From Rhodobiaceae bacterium (lineage in GTDB: Bacteria > Pseudomonadota > Alphaproteobacteria > Parvibaculales > Parvibaculaceae), in NCBI GenBank assembly GCA_003330885.1, contig CP030277.1, positions 1,178,001-1,242,000 of the forward strand: a stretch of 64,000 nt of DNA. The letters are read 5' to 3'. The notes under the pieces are model-generated. The model saw nothing but the letters and a program-made list of their open reading frames with translations, did not search any database and was not told where the DNA came from. Below, in pieces: positions 34,711 to 45,210 of the stretch (position 1 is the first letter of the stretch; every line of letters starts with the position of its first letter). The translations under genes and the position numbers were made by a program.

Positions 34711-36825
34711 TTAGTGAGCCAGGATCGCGAGCAGCAGGAGAGCCACAATGTTCGTGATCTTGATCATTGGGTTCACCGCAGGACCTGCAGTATCCTTGTA
34801 AGGATCACCAACAGTATCGCCGGTCACAGCAGCTTTATGAGCTTCTGAGCCCTTACCGCCATGATTGCCATCTTCGATATACTTCTTTGCATTATCCCAC
34901 GCGCCGCCACCAGCGGTCATGGAAAGCGCCACGAAGAGACCGGTGATGATCACACCGAGCAACATGGCCCCAAGTGCTGAGAAGGCAGCAGATTTGTCAG
35001 CAACGGCCAGAACGATGAAGTAAAGCACAACAGGCGAGAGAACCGGCAACAAGGATGGGACGACCATCTCTTTGATCGCTGCTTTGGTAAGCAGGTCAAC
35101 CGCTGCGCCATAATCAGGCTTCTCAGTGCCCTGCATGATGCCTGGCTTCTCTTTGAACTGGCGACGCACTTCCTCAACAATCGCACCAGCAGCACGGCCA
35201 ACAGCCATCATGCCCATGGAGCCGAAGAGGTAAGGCAACAGACCACCAACAAACAGCCCCACCACGACGTAAGGGTTGGACAGAGAGAAGTCAGCCACAA
35301 CACCCGCAAAATACGGATAGGTCTCAGAGTTAGCTGCAAACAGGATCAAATCCTGCGTGTAGGCTGCAAAGAGAACCAGAGCACCAAGTCCAGCAGAACC
35401 AATCGCATATCCCTTGGTCACAGCTTTCGTTGTGTTACCCACGGCATCCAGAGCATCCGTCGTTTTACGAACGTCTTCTGGCAGATCTGCCATTTCGGCA
35501 ATACCGCCAGCATTGTCGGTCACAGGACCAAATGCATCGAGAGCAACCACCATACCGGCCAGCGCCAGCATCGTCGTCACAGCAATGGCGATCCCGAAGA
35601 GGCCCGCAAGGCTGTAAGTGGCGATGATACCAATCACAATGACCAAAGCAGGCAATGCCGTTGCTTCCATAGAAACAGCAAGACCCTGGATCACGTTTGT
35701 ACCGTGGCCAGTTTCAGACGCAGCCGCGATTGATTTCACAGGACGATAATCAACACCAGTGTAGTACTCGGTGATCCAGATAATCAGACCGGTGATCAAC
35801 AGGCCACAAACGCCGCACAAGAACAGGCTTTGACCCGTAAAGGTTTGGTCCGCGACCGTAAGCTCCGTAGCGAAACCGACAAGCCGTTCTGTGACGTAAT
35901 AAAGTGCGCCAAGCGACAGCACAGCTGAAGCAACGAAGCCCTTGTAAAGCGCACCCATGATTGAGTTGCTTTTGCCAAGACGCACAAAGAACGTGCCGAT
36001 AATGGACGTAATGATGCAGGCACCGCCAATAGCCAGCGGATAAGTCATCATGTTGACCATCATGTCGCCCGCAAAGAAGATAGATGCGAGCACCATGGTA
36101 GCAACAATCGTTACCGCATAGGTTTCAAACAAGTCAGCAGCCATGCCAGCACAGTCGCCAACATTATCGCCTACATTGTCAGCAATCGTTGCCGGGTTCC
36201 GGGGGTCATCTTCTGGGATACCGGCTTCAACTTTACCAACCAGGTCACCACCAACATCGGCACCTTTCGTAAAGATACCGCCGCCGAGACGCGCAAAGAT
36301 TGAGATAAGAGAAGCACCAAAGCCCAATGCGACAAGCGCATCAATCACCACACGTGATCCGGCTTCATGGCCCATTTGCCCAGTCAAAATGCCGAAATAA
36401 ACCGCGACAGCCAGAAGTGCCAGACCAGCCACCAGCATGCCTGTGACGGCACCAGACTTAAAGGCAATGGAAAGACCAGCAGCAAGGCTTTCACTCGCCG
36501 CCTGGGTCGTCCGAACGTTCGCCCGCACTGACACAAGCATACCGATATAACCAGCAGCACCGGAAAGAATGGCACCGATAGCAAAACCGATTGCCACCGT
36601 CATACCCAGCAGCCACCAAACGGCAACAAAGATGACAACACCCACATATCCGATTGTGCGGTATTGACGATTAAGATAGGCGCTAGCCCCTTCTTGGATC
36701 GCTGACGCGATCTCCTGCATCCGCGCGTTACCCGCGTCGGCTGCCATCACTGAACGCGATGCCCAGATACCGTACAAAACGGCCAAGGCGCCACAACCAA
36801 TGATTGCCCACAAAGACGTGCTCAT
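34711..36825 (-). CDS. hppA: Membrane-bound proton-translocating pyrophosphatase, K+-independent type
   Basis: 704 residues and about 16 transmembrane helices. The substrate site is complete: [20 protein letters not shown], then [20 protein letters not shown], and late [18 protein letters not shown]. In the key helix the sequence is [17 protein letters not shown] with K467 and T470, the pair known to mark K+-independent H+-pumping enzymes; K+-dependent enzymes have alanine at the first position. It couples pyrophosphate hydrolysis to proton export, saving energy from biosynthesis. It ends at the shared terminator. Confidence 0.95.
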   Translation of the reverse strand: MSTSLWAIIGCGALAVLYGIWASRSVMAADAGNARMQEIASAIQEGASAYLNRQYRTIGYVGVVIFVAVWWLLGMTVAIGFAIGAILSGAAGYIGMLVSVRANVRTTQAASESLAAGLSIAFKSGAVTGMLVAGLALLAVAVYFGILTGQMGHEAGSRVVIDALVALGFGASLISIFARLGGGIFTKGADVGGDLVGKVEAGIPEDDPRNPATIADNVGDNVGDCAGMAADLFETYAVTIVATMVLASIFFAGDMMVNMMTYPLAIGGACIITSIIGTFFVRLGKSNSIMGALYKGFVASAVLSLGALYYVTERLVGFATELTVADQTFTGQSLFLCGVCGLLITGLIIWITEYYTGVDYRPVKSIAAASETGHGTNVIQGLAVSMEATALPALVIVIGIIATYSLAGLFGIAIAVTTMLALAGMVVALDAFGPVTDNAGGIAEMADLPEDVRKTTDALDAVGNTTKAVTKGYAIGSAGLGALVLFAAYTQDLILFAANSETYPYFAGVVADFSLSNPYVVVGLFVGGLLPYLFGSMGMMAVGRAAGAIVEEVRRQFKEKPGIMQGTEKPDYGAAVDLLTKAAIKEMVVPSLLPVLSPVVLYFIVLAVADKSAAFSALGAMLLGVIITGLFVALSMTAGGGAWDNAKKYIEDGNHGGKGSEAHKAAVTGDTVGDPYKDTAGPAVNPMIKITNIVALLLLAILAH

Positions 36826-37305
36826 AGTTTTTCCTTATCCCTTTATAGGATTGAACTTCTGATATGAGACAAGGGTCCCCCAACCACCTCCTAGCTGGGT
36901 GCCCCCTCCCCTAAGATGGGCAGAAGAGTGCCAAACCTTAACCATGGGCGCAACCATGCAGCGCCGGAAAGGTTTTGTTGAAATATCGGGCCAAATCCCG
37001 AGTTGGAAGATTGTTCTGAACACCAGCGCAGAAGCTGCGAACCGCATTAAGGACAGGCTTCCGCAGCGAAGCCTAGGAGGCTGCTGGTTTCGACTTCTGC
37101 CACTTTATTGCCAGCGCGAAGCTGCTCCTGGCCCTCAAACGGGTACTTCGGGTCAGTCTGAGGTACGCATTTTACTGTCTAACAGTCGTTTCGACTTCGG
37201 CTCATCACGTTATATAGCGACGGTGACAATTGAAACTGCGGCCTATGCCGGGTCGATTCTCAAAGTTTGTGCAGTCCATTCCGAATCATGAAGGGGCACA
37301 TATGC
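36826..37305. other. 480-base gap between hppA and the YkgJ-type gene
   Basis: No recognised gene is seen. A plus-strand frame open from ATG 36944 to 37291 could encode about 115 residues but matches nothing I know and has poor composition for a protein. The first part (36826-36900) should hold the hppA promoter. A near-repeat GTTTCGACTTC occurs at 37089 and again about 100 bases later near 37189. Confidence 0.5.
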
Positions 37306-37716
37306 CTAGTCGGCAGCAATTTGAGTCGGTCTTGATTTGAGGATGGCCTTCAACCGGCTCCGACCCTCTTTTTGAACGGTCTGATTCAAGAGGCCCTTTT
37401 TCATCATCGTGCGTCGTTCGGTGCGTGGTTTTGCAATCCATTGGATGTAGTCGGACCGACAGTCATAGGTACGGCAGACACGTGGGCGGTTTTCATAATT
37501 GGTACACCCGGTCTCAAGATCCAAATAGACGCAATCACCATTCGGTTTCGTTTTCAGGATGGGGCGATTGTCGACAATTTCAACATTCTCGCCATATACA
37601 GCCGGGTCATCCCCAATCTCGGGAAACAGCAAAATGCCGGGCTTTTTCCTGCAGCACTTGTTACAGACTCCGCAGTCAAGCGGCTGGTTTTTTAGAACAT
37701 CCTCGACTTGTCCCAT
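37306..37716 (-). CDS. YkgJ family cysteine-cluster protein
   Basis: 136 residues with the cluster CGVCNKCCRKKPG near residue 18, then GDCVYLDLETGCTNYENRP and the VCRTYDCRSDY pair. The eight conserved cysteines probably bind zinc or an iron-sulfur cluster; function is not established. ATG 37716 has AGGAG 8 bases before it; the frame continues to 37875, which would overlap the MFS gene. Confidence 0.85.
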   Translation of the reverse strand: MGQVEDVLKNQPLDCGVCNKCCRKKPGILLFPEIGDDPAVYGENVEIVDNRPILKTKPNGDCVYLDLETGCTNYENRPRVCRTYDCRSDYIQWIAKPRTERRTMMKKGLLNQTVQKEGRSRLKAILKSRPTQIAAD

Positions 37717-37795
37717 CCACGTCACTCCTGAATTAGATCTGGAGTGGACAACATCCCATGGACGTCTTGGCATTTCGTTAACCATACCCCCCCTT

Positions 37796-39001
37796 TTAGG
37801 CGGACATTTTCCTTTCATGAAAACCAAACCAGAGCAAAAGCAGGAGTGCTGCACCAACAAAGGGAAAGAGCGCATAGTTCACGGCATTCCAGCCAAACCC
37901 GTTGAGCAATCCGCCTGAACCGAAAGACGCAATCGCCACCACCACGAACACCATGAGATCATTCGCGGCCTGCGCCTTGCTCCGTTCTGCAGTGGTATAG
38001 CACTCGGTCAAAAGCGTCGTCGCGCCAACAAACGTAAAGTTCCAGCCCAACCCCAGTAGAATAAGCGCTGTAACGAAACGCTCGATCTCCAGTCCGCCAA
38101 GCGCCACAAATCCACACCCTGCAAGCAAAGCCAAGCCGGTTCCCAGGATAGGCCCCACACCAAATCGAGCAATCAGGTTGCCAGTGAAGAAGCTGGGCGC
38201 AAACATGGAAAATATGTGCCACTGAATAACGAAGGCAGCATCTTTGACACTCAAGCCGCACCCAACCATGGCAATCGGCGTTGCGGTCATAACGAGCGTC
38301 ATGATCCCATACCCAACCATTCCACACCCAACGGCGACAATGGCTTTCTGTTGGGAAAAAATCTCTCGCAGCGGCCGCCCCGTATTCGTCTGGTCGTCTG
38401 CGCTGAGTTTAGGGATCGTGAGAAATGACATCACGATGAACGCGATGAGGCTAAGAACAACGCAGGTGGCGTAGCCACCGACAAAGGGGACCGGCCCTAA
38501 CCAGTCACTCGACAGCGCAACAAGCTGAGCGCCAACAAATGCTGCGGCAACACCCCCCGCCATCACCCAGGAAATCGCCCGTGGGCGGAATTCGTCGCTC
38601 GCGGCATCGGCGGCCGCAAATCGGTAATAGCCGGCAAAGGCCTGATAGATCCCGCAGATGAAGAGCGCGATGCAAAAAAGTGCGAAAGAGTTCCCAAACA
38701 GCGCGGTCATCGCAAGTGCCGCGCCGAATATGCCAGCCGCAGTGCCCAACATAAATCCTCGCCGGCGGCTCGTTCGCTGCATGAAGAGTGAGGCCGGGAC
38801 CGTTGAGACCGCCGTACCGACGACCATGGCACTTATTGGCAAAGTTGCATAAGCCGGGTCTGGCGACAGATAGACACCGGCAAGCCCGCTCAGCGTAATG
38901 AGCACAGCCATGTTGGACCCATAGAGTGCCTGCCCGCCTGAAAGAAGGACGGTGTTTCGCTTCGCTAGGTGGTCGTTTTGAGAAGAATCTATTTGAGACA
39001 T
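37796..39001 (-). CDS. Major facilitator superfamily transporter
   Basis: 401 residues with about 12 transmembrane helices. Features include the loop LFMQRTSRRRGFMLG after helix 2-3 in the place of the MFS A motif, YGIMTLVMTATPIAMVGCG and a helix-rich C-terminal half ending GAALLLLLWFGFHERKMSA. Layout resembles MFS members near the YnfM/EmrD-like group, but the cargo is not clear. No regulator is adjacent. Confidence 0.87.
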   Translation of the reverse strand: MSQIDSSQNDHLAKRNTVLLSGGQALYGSNMAVLITLSGLAGVYLSPDPAYATLPISAMVVGTAVSTVPASLFMQRTSRRRGFMLGTAAGIFGAALAMTALFGNSFALFCIALFICGIYQAFAGYYRFAAADAASDEFRPRAISWVMAGGVAAAFVGAQLVALSSDWLGPVPFVGGYATCVVLSLIAFIVMSFLTIPKLSADDQTNTGRPLREIFSQQKAIVAVGCGMVGYGIMTLVMTATPIAMVGCGLSVKDAAFVIQWHIFSMFAPSFFTGNLIARFGVGPILGTGLALLAGCGFVALGGLEIERFVTALILLGLGWNFTFVGATTLLTECYTTAERSKAQAANDLMVFVVVAIASFGSGGLLNGFGWNAVNYALFPFVGAALLLLLWFGFHERKMSA

Positions 39002-39293
39002 GTGGTGACGCTAGGACATGGTCCTACCATCGCCAAGGTCAAAACAGCCACAATGTCTGTCAACACGGTGGCTAGGAAAATGTCCGACCCTTTGCAAGGA
39101 TCTTCCATCCCACACTATTTCTGGTACTTTCTTGATCGAGTGACAAAAGGACCGCTCTGTACCCATGCGCTAATTCCCACGCCGACGATGGCCACACATA
39201 GAGAAACGCCCTTCACGGCACAATCCATGCCCAGGGCAAACGCAGCTCGTGTCGAGCATGCGACCTATTTGATTGGAATTAGAAAGACTCAAA
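39002..39293. other. About 290 bases between the MFS and GNAT genes
   Basis: The two genes are divergent, so this stretch should carry both promoters. I see no conserved gene, RNA or clear repeat. Confidence 0.4.
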
Positions 39294-39803
39294 ATGACCT
39301 ATTCCATCAGACTCGCTCAACTGAGCGATCTGCCTGCTTTCGCACAAATTGAACTCAACGCCGGGGACCTCTTCAAAACTGTCGGCCTCGACAAATTGGC
39401 TGGCGATTTCGCGGATCCCGATTTTGTTGCAAGCTTCATCCGATCTGGTGGCGCCTTTGTCGCGGTCCATGCTGACAGTAATGTTGTTGGATTTGCGCTT
39501 TCGTTCGCTCTCGACGGATCACTGCACCTGCAGGAAATGTCTGTCGATCCGGCGCATGGACGCAAGGGTCTCGGTGGTCGTCTTTTAGATGCTATCGACG
39601 CAAAGGCTCGGGAAGAAAGCTACGCCCGCACAACATTATCTACCTTCGCTGACGTTCCATGGAATGCACCGTTTTACGAACGGCATGGATACCAGATTGT
39701 CGCTCCTGCAGAGTGGACACCTGGTTTTCATATCCTAAGAGAGCACGAAGCTCAGGCGGGCCTTCCCATCAAGCGACGGTGTTTCATGGAGAAACGCACC
39801 TGA
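39294..39803 (+). CDS. GNAT family N-acetyltransferase
   Basis: 169 residues with the start IRLAQLSDLPAFAQIELNAG, the beta-4 strand LHLQEMSVDPAHGRKGLGGR bearing the acetyl-CoA pyrophosphate loop, and the motif PWNAPFYERHGYQIV. The substrate is unknown. ATG 39294 is chosen; a TTG at 39273 lies upstream in frame. The gene is convergent with thiL with 9 bases between stops. Confidence 0.88.
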   Translation: MTYSIRLAQLSDLPAFAQIELNAGDLFKTVGLDKLAGDFADPDFVASFIRSGGAFVAVHADSNVVGFALSFALDGSLHLQEMSVDPAHGRKGLGGRLLDAIDAKAREESYARTTLSTFADVPWNAPFYERHGYQIVAPAEWTPGFHILREHEAQAGLPIKRRCFMEKRT

Positions 39804-39812
39804 GCAACCAGA

Positions 39813-40781
39813 CTAAAAATGCGAAAAACCAGCGGGCGCAACGTCAATCGATTGCCCCGCTTCATCCAACACAACCACATCCTGCGCCTCAGTCAGACAA
39901 CCTATACAACTTACCTGGACATTCGCCGCACGTGCGAGATCCACAACACGTTCCTGTTTCTCTCGGGGAGCTGCAAAGAGGATCTGGTAATCATCGCCGC
40001 CCCCATAGACCAAACCCCAACGCTCTTCAGTAGATGTCGTGCACTTCTTGAAGACCGGAGATAGTGGAATGGCAGAGCGGTCAAGCCGTGCGCCAACCTG
40101 TGACGCCGCACATAAATGGTCCAGATCAGCAAGCAGACCGTCGGAAACATCAAGAGCTGCGGAAGCAAACCCACTCAACTGCTTTCCAAAAGCAACGGGT
40201 GGCTGAGGGATTCGATATCGGCTGATCAGATAATCCCTATCCTCTGGCTCAGTGCCCGCATATTCGCCCTGCGCTACCAGGAGACCCAGAGCGGCATCAC
40301 CAATGGTTCCCGTGACCCACAGGTCATCGCCGGGGGCTGCACCTGAACGCGTCACCGCCCGACCAGAAGGCACCTCACCGATGGCAGTAAGTGAAAAAAC
40401 CGTGGGGCCCGAAACCCTGATCGTATCGCCGCCCCACAAAGAAAGATCAAATTTGGATTGATCCTCCTCAAGGCCATCGGCAAATGCCTGCATCCAATCG
40501 AGAGGAGTTTCTGCCGACCACGCGCAGGACAAAAGATACCCGCGTGGCGTTGCACCTTTCGCCGCCAGGTCAGACAGGTTTACGCGCAAGAGCTTCTTAG
40601 CAACGGTGTCCGGTGGGTCGCTGGAAAGATAATGGCGCCCTTCCGCTATGGCATCCTTGCTGAGCACGAGGTCATATCCGACACGCGGCGTGAAAACTGC
40701 CGCATCATCCTTGAGCCCAAGCCCCTCAGGTCCTGCCAGCGGTTCGAACAAGCGCTCAATCAGTGAGAATTCATCGGGCAT
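39813..40781 (-). CDS. thiL: Thiamine-monophosphate kinase
   Basis: About 322 residues beginning MPDEFSLIERLFEPLAG, followed by GLKDDAAVFTPRVGYDLVLS (metal-binding aspartates), VNLSDLAAKGATPRGYLLS, and GDDLWVTGTIGDAALGLL. It phosphorylates TMP to the coenzyme TPP. ATG 40781 fits the family start; ATG 40808 and an overlapping longer frame to 40856 are alternatives. The last gene of the glyA-nrdR-rib-nusB cluster. Confidence 0.94.
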   Translation of the reverse strand: MPDEFSLIERLFEPLAGPEGLGLKDDAAVFTPRVGYDLVLSKDAIAEGRHYLSSDPPDTVAKKLLRVNLSDLAAKGATPRGYLLSCAWSAETPLDWMQAFADGLEEDQSKFDLSLWGGDTIRVSGPTVFSLTAIGEVPSGRAVTRSGAAPGDDLWVTGTIGDAALGLLVAQGEYAGTEPEDRDYLISRYRIPQPPVAFGKQLSGFASAALDVSDGLLADLDHLCAASQVGARLDRSAIPLSPVFKKCTTSTEERWGLVYGGGDDYQILFAAPREKQERVVDLARAANVQVSCIGCLTEAQDVVVLDEAGQSIDVAPAGFSHF

Positions 40782-40809
40782 CGCATCTGCGTCGCCGCCC
40801 CGCCCCATA

Positions 40810-41301
40810 TCAGGCGCTCGCTTGCCCAAATTCCTGCGGCCGGATCGCGCGTGCAACCCGGTCCAGAACTGCGTTTACCACTTTGGGTTCATCGTTCTCG
40901 AAGAAGGCTTTGGCAATGTCCAGATATTCGGTGATCACAACTTTGCCTGGAATGTCCTTGCTCCGCTGGAGTTCGTAGCATCCTGCCCGTAGAGTTGCCC
41001 GAAGCGTGCTGTCGAGCCGGGCCAGGACCCAGCCATCTGCCAGCGCATCATTTATCCGAACATCAATGGCTTTTTGTTCACGGACCACGCCGCGCACCAC
41101 ATCATCGAAATGGGCCTCTTCCGCCTCATGATAGAGCTCGCCCTCTACCTCCCGGCCGAACCGATGGTGGACAAACTCCTCAATCACATCTTCCAGATCT
41201 GTCTGCGCCACGTCCATCTGATAGAGCGCCTGCACGGCAGCAAGCCGTGCCGCACTGCGGCCCGCTCGTTTGGAGACTTTGCCCGGTTTCGAAGAGGACA
41301 T
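40810..41301 (-). CDS. nusB: Transcription antitermination factor NusB
   Basis: 163 residues with RSAARLAAVQALYQMDVA at the start, a central helical region and the ELQRSKDIPGKVVITEYLDI and VVNAVLDRVARAI end. NusB binds boxA RNA with S10 in rRNA antitermination. It follows ribH by 7 bases, the usual order ribH-nusB-thiL. Confidence 0.96.
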   Translation of the reverse strand: MSSSKPGKVSKRAGRSAARLAAVQALYQMDVAQTDLEDVIEEFVHHRFGREVEGELYHEAEEAHFDDVVRGVVREQKAIDVRINDALADGWVLARLDSTLRATLRAGCYELQRSKDIPGKVVITEYLDIAKAFFENDEPKVVNAVLDRVARAIRPQEFGQASA

Positions 41302-41308
41302 TCTGAAT

Positions 41309-41767
41309 TTACGCTCCTGCGCCGTATCGCTGTTTCAACGCCGCCATTGCTAGCGCCGCAGCCGCAGCACCGCCACCTTTATTTTTGTCAGAGACATTCG
41401 CCCTGGCCCAGGCCTGATCGTTATTTTCGACGGTCTGTATGCCGTTTCCAAGAGCGATCTTGTCATCAATAGTCAAATCCATCAGCGCGCGCGCCGATTC
41501 ATTGGACACAATGTCATAATGCGTTGTTTCGCCACGGATGACGACGCCCAGGGTCACGTACCCATCATAGGCCTTATCGAGACCACCGGCCCGGCTGGCG
41601 TCAGAGGCAATCTTCACAGCGGCCGGGATCTCGAGGACACCGGGAACGGCTACCCGTTCATAGGTGCCGCCTTGTGCCTCAATCTCTGCAATAGCTCCAC
41701 GAGCCAACTCATCAGCCAGGTCATCGTAGAAACGCGCTTCAACAATCAGAATATGCTTACCCGACAT
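41309..41767 (-). CDS. ribH: 6,7-dimethyl-8-ribityllumazine synthase
   Basis: 152 residues: [39 protein letters not shown] (with the catalytic histidine) and [20 protein letters not shown]. It condenses the ribityl pyrimidine with dihydroxybutanone phosphate. Its ATG overlaps the ribB stop as TGATG, so translation is coupled. Confidence 0.96.
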   Translation of the reverse strand: MSGKHILIVEARFYDDLADELARGAIAEIEAQGGTYERVAVPGVLEIPAAVKIASDASRAGGLDKAYDGYVTLGVVIRGETTHYDIVSNESARALMDLTIDDKIALGNGIQTVENNDQAWARANVSDKNKGGGAAAAALAMAALKQRYGAGA

Positions 41768-42903
41768 CAGACTGTTTCCGCATCTTTGGAGGTAACCTTT
41801 TTTCCGTCGACCGAGCGCTGCTCAACCACCCGGAGGCCGTAACCTTCAAGCCCAACGATCTGACGTGGCGTATCTGACATCAAAATCATGTCATGCACCC
41901 CAAGGTCGAGCAGGATCTGTGCACCCACCCCATACTCACGGAGACGACGCGGTCCCTGCTCTTCTGACTCGCCTTTGTGAAGCAGCATGTCAGAAACAAC
42001 GGTTGCCGTGGTATCCCGGATCAGAACGATGACGCCGCGACCTTCTTTCGCGATCGTCCGCATCGAGTCCTCGATGAGGCTGTTCCGCCCACCCTTGGCA
42101 CCAAGCATGTCATCGAACACATTGATCGCATGCATCCGCACAAGAACCGGTTCCGGCGTTGTGAGATCACCCATGGTCAGCGCGATATGCTCAGCATACT
42201 CTGCGGTGTTCAGGTAAACGTTGAGGTTGAACGTGCCCCCATACTCACTCTCGATCTCTGTCTCGATCGCGCGATGAATAAGATTGTCGTGACGACGCCG
42301 ATAAGCAATGAGATCAGCAATAGTTGCGATCTTTAGCCCATGAAGCTGCGCGAACTGAACAAGATCTGGCAAGCGCGCCATCGTCCCATCATCATTCATG
42401 ATCTCGCAAATAACCCCTGCGGGATAAAGCCCAGCAAGGCGGGAAATATCGACCGCTGCCTCAGTATGTCCTGCGCGTACAAGCACGCCGCCGTCGCGGG
42501 CAACGAGTGGGAACACATGCCCTGGTGAGACGATGTCCGTCGCACCCTTTGTCGGATCAATCGCAACAGCAATCGTATGCGCCCTGTCATGGGCTGAGAT
42601 CCCCGTGGTGATCCCTTCCCGCGCCTCAATCGACACTGTAAAAGCGGTCTGATGTCTCGATTGATTGTTGGACGACATGAGTTCCAGATTGAGCTGTTTC
42701 GCCCGATCAGAATTCATGGAAAGGCAGATCAGGCCTCGGCCATACTTTGCCATGAAGTTGACGGTCTCTGGCGTTGCCATTTGAGCTGGGATAACAAGGT
42801 CGCCCTCATTCTCCCGGTCCTCTGCATCAACAAGCACAAACATCTTGCCGTTGCGGGCGTCTTCGATCACTTCTTCAATAGGCGATAGAAATTCTTTGTA
42901 CAC
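41767..42903 (-). CDS. ribB: 3,4-dihydroxy-2-butanone-4-phosphate synthase with degenerate GTP cyclohydrolase II domain (RibBX type)
   Basis: 378 residues. Residues 1-200 are a complete DHBP synthase: [34 protein letters not shown], and [20 protein letters not shown] with [10 protein letters not shown]. The second half follows the GTP cyclohydrolase II fold, but the zinc site is lost: where active enzymes have R-x-H-S-x-C-x-T-G-D...C-x-C, this one reads [19 protein letters not shown]. None of the three zinc cysteines remains. This matches the RibBX variant described for many Proteobacteria; GTP cyclohydrolase II activity must come from another gene outside the window. Confidence 0.93.
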   Translation of the reverse strand: MYKEFLSPIEEVIEDARNGKMFVLVDAEDRENEGDLVIPAQMATPETVNFMAKYGRGLICLSMNSDRAKQLNLELMSSNNQSRHQTAFTVSIEAREGITTGISAHDRAHTIAVAIDPTKGATDIVSPGHVFPLVARDGGVLVRAGHTEAAVDISRLAGLYPAGVICEIMNDDGTMARLPDLVQFAQLHGLKIATIADLIAYRRRHDNLIHRAIETEIESEYGGTFNLNVYLNTAEYAEHIALTMGDLTTPEPVLVRMHAINVFDDMLGAKGGRNSLIEDSMRTIAKEGRGVIVLIRDTTATVVSDMLLHKGESEEQGPRRLREYGVGAQILLDLGVHDMILMSDTPRQIVGLEGYGLRVVEQRSVDGKKVTSKDAETV

Positions 42904-42908
42904 GGGTC

Positions 42909-43508
42909 TCAGTCCTCTTGTGTCAGGCGCGCGACATAGCGGGCCAGCACGTCTATTTCAAGGTTGATCTTGTCGCCAACCTTTGCATGTCCCCAGGTTG
43001 TGACCTCCTGGGTATGCGGAATAATGTTAACGCCGAACGTGTCACCCTCGACCTCATTAACAGTCAAAGAGGTTCCGGAAAGAGTGACAGATCCTTTCGG
43101 CGCGATGAAATACTTTTGGTTGGTTGGGATGCGAAAGGTGAAGCGTTTGGAGTCACCCTCTTCCCGGATGTCAGTGATTTCTGCCACGCAATCGACATGG
43201 CCGCTCACAATATGGCCACCAAGCTCGTCACCGACCTTCAGAGCACGTTCCAGATTGATTGACCGCCCCTCTGTCCAACCGGCAAGCGAGGTGCAATCAA
43301 GTGTTTCTTTGGAGGCATCCACAGCAAACCAGTTGGTCCCATTCATGGTGCCTTTTTCCACAACGGTCAGACAGCAGCCGTCGCACATGATTGAGGCGCC
43401 GAGCGCAATGGTTGTGGGATCGTAAGCGGTCTCGATCACGTAACGCATATCGCCTTTTTGCTCGATCGTGCTGATCTTACCGACGTCTGTGACAATTCCC
43501 GTGAACAT
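42909..43508 (-). CDS. ribE: Riboflavin synthase alpha chain
   Basis: 199 residues made of two lumazine-binding repeats, beginning MFTGIVTDVGKI. Repeat 1 has SIMCDGCCLTVVEKG and repeat 2 SVTLSGTSLTVNEVEG, with HIVSGHVDCVAEI in between. It dismutates two lumazines to riboflavin. It lies 5 bases from both ribD and ribB, in one transcript. Confidence 0.95.
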   Translation of the reverse strand: MFTGIVTDVGKISTIEQKGDMRYVIETAYDPTTIALGASIMCDGCCLTVVEKGTMNGTNWFAVDASKETLDCTSLAGWTEGRSINLERALKVGDELGGHIVSGHVDCVAEITDIREEGDSKRFTFRIPTNQKYFIAPKGSVTLSGTSLTVNEVEGDTFGVNIIPHTQEVTTWGHAKVGDKINLEIDVLARYVARLTQED

Positions 43509-43513
43509 GGCCC

Positions 43514-44626
43514 CTACCTCTTCACACTAAAGCTTTGCAGCGTGTCTTCGCCGAGTGAAAGAACTTCAAGAAGCTCAAATCCCGGCGCTTCATCAACTGT
43601 ATCAATGCCCAGCCCGACCAAAGCCGGATATCCGTCGCCACCGATAATCTTAGGCGCCTGAAACCAGTCGAGCCGGTCAACCAGCCCTGCCCGCATAAGC
43701 GACGACACAAGACGTGAGCCGCCTTCAACCATCAACCGGGTAATGCCTCGTTCGCCGAGCAATGAGAGTGCAACCGACATGTCCATCGTACCGTCTGGTC
43801 CTGCAGGAACATCAATAAGTACAACACCGCAATCTTCAAATGCCTGGCGTCGCGCGGCGTCTCCTTCAGGAAATGTCAAAATCCAAACCGGTACATCATG
43901 GGCTGAGCGAACCAGCTTGGATGTAAGCGGTAACCTCAATCGTCCATCAGCAACAATACGGCGGGGCGAGCGATCACCGAGTCCAGGAAGACGACATGTG
44001 AGATCGGGATCATCCACAATTGCCGTTGCGCTGCCGACCATGATTGCATCTGTGCGCGCCCGCATCAGATGTGCACGGTTGCGCGCACGCTCTCCGGTAA
44101 TCCATTGACTATGGCCAGTATGGGTAGCTGTCCGCCCATCAAGAGAGCTTGCAAGCTTCACACTGACCATGGGACGACCAGAGCTCACCCTTGTCAGGAA
44201 ACCTTCATTGAGGAGCGCCGCCTCTGCAGCCAGCACACCATCGACAACTTCGACGCCGGCATCAGAAAGCATCGTATACCCTGCACCCGCAACCCGCGGA
44301 TCCGGATCTTTCAACGCGCTTACCACCCGAGAAACTCCGGCATCTATGAGCGCCTGTGCGCAGGGGGGCGTTTTACCAGTATGAGCGCAAGGCTCCAGGG
44401 TGACATAGGCCGTGGCGCCTTTTGCAGCCGTGCCGGCGCGGGCAATCGCTTCGGCTTCTGCGTGGGGCCTACCAGATGGTTGCGTCCAGCCACGACCCAA
44501 AATGGTTCCAGAGGCCTCATCAACGATCACACATCCAACAGATGGATTGGGCGCGACGCGGCCCAGGCCCCGTTCAGCGAGGCCCAACGCAATGCGCATC
44601 ATCTGATCGTCAAAGGCCGCCGTCAC
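43514..44626 (-). CDS. ribD: Bifunctional pyrimidine deaminase/reductase
   Basis: 370 residues. The deaminase half holds the zinc site HAEAEAIARAG and EPCAHTGKTPPCAQALI; the reductase half begins about residue 150 with VSVKLASSLDGRTATHTGHS and includes RIVADGRLRLP and MVEGGSRLVSSLM. It carries out the second and third steps of riboflavin synthesis. The start is GTG 44626 with GGGAG 6 bases before it. Confidence 0.95.
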   Translation of the reverse strand: MTAAFDDQMMRIALGLAERGLGRVAPNPSVGCVIVDEASGTILGRGWTQPSGRPHAEAEAIARAGTAAKGATAYVTLEPCAHTGKTPPCAQALIDAGVSRVVSALKDPDPRVAGAGYTMLSDAGVEVVDGVLAAEAALLNEGFLTRVSSGRPMVSVKLASSLDGRTATHTGHSQWITGERARNRAHLMRARTDAIMVGSATAIVDDPDLTCRLPGLGDRSPRRIVADGRLRLPLTSKLVRSAHDVPVWILTFPEGDAARRQAFEDCGVVLIDVPAGPDGTMDMSVALSLLGERGITRLMVEGGSRLVSSLMRAGLVDRLDWFQAPKIIGGDGYPALVGLGIDTVDEAPGFELLEVLSLGEDTLQSFSVKR

Positions 44627-44680
44627 AGGATCACTCCCTGCAGCGTATGACTATTACGGTTCAAACTGTAGAATCTGTCG

Positions 44681-45145
44681 TCAGTCGTCTTCGCCGGGCC
44701 CTGAGAGCTCTCCAAGCACTTCTTCAAAGTCCTTGGCTTCCCGGAAGTTTTTATAGACTGAGGCAAAACGCACATAAGCAATATCATCCAACGAGCGGAG
44801 CCCTTCCATAATCAGCTCGCCCACAACTTGAGACGGAATTTCAGGTTCGCCCATACTTTCCAGGCGCCTGACAATGCCGCTTACCATACGCTCGACGCGC
44901 TCAGCCTCAACCGGGCGTTTGCGCATAGCAACTTGCACGGAGCGCATGAGTTTATCCCGGTCAAATGGCACGCGGCGACCGCTGGATTTCACGATTGTGA
45001 GCTCTCGAAGCTGGATGCGTTCAAATGTGGTGAAACGCCCCCCACAACCGGGACAGAAGCGTCGACGCCGGATAGCCGTATTGTCCTCAGTAGGACGGGA
45101 ATCTTTCACCTGGGTGTCTTCGTTTCCGCAATATGGGCACCGCAT
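44681..45145 (-). CDS. nrdR: Transcriptional repressor NrdR
   Basis: 154 residues with the four-cysteine zinc ribbon [17 protein letters not shown] and [16 protein letters not shown], then the ATP-cone domain ([20 protein letters not shown]). NrdR senses ATP/dATP and represses ribonucleotide reductase genes. It lies between glyA and ribD, the typical alphaproteobacterial order. Confidence 0.97.
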   Translation of the reverse strand: MRCPYCGNEDTQVKDSRPTEDNTAIRRRRFCPGCGGRFTTFERIQLRELTIVKSSGRRVPFDRDKLMRSVQVAMRKRPVEAERVERMVSGIVRRLESMGEPEIPSQVVGELIMEGLRSLDDIAYVRFASVYKNFREAKDFEEVLGELSGPGEDD

Positions 45146-45210
45146 GCTGCCTCAAACTCCCCTATTTGGCCGCAGCCAATTGAAACCTCTCGAACCGAAA
45201 TCCAGCTCGA

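Noticed and set aside
36944-37291. Possible 115-residue protein in the hppA gap
   Set aside because: No recognised motif, no ribosome binding site of note, and a mixed composition; left as an unexplained gap.
36826-37305. Permuted tmRNA gene
   Set aside because: GGTTTCGAC looked suggestive, but no tag frame of the ANDN...AA type and no tRNA-like acceptor pair was found.
44627-44680. FMN riboswitch before ribD
   Set aside because: Only 54 bases separate nrdR and ribD, too short for the six-stem FMN element, and no conserved block is seen.
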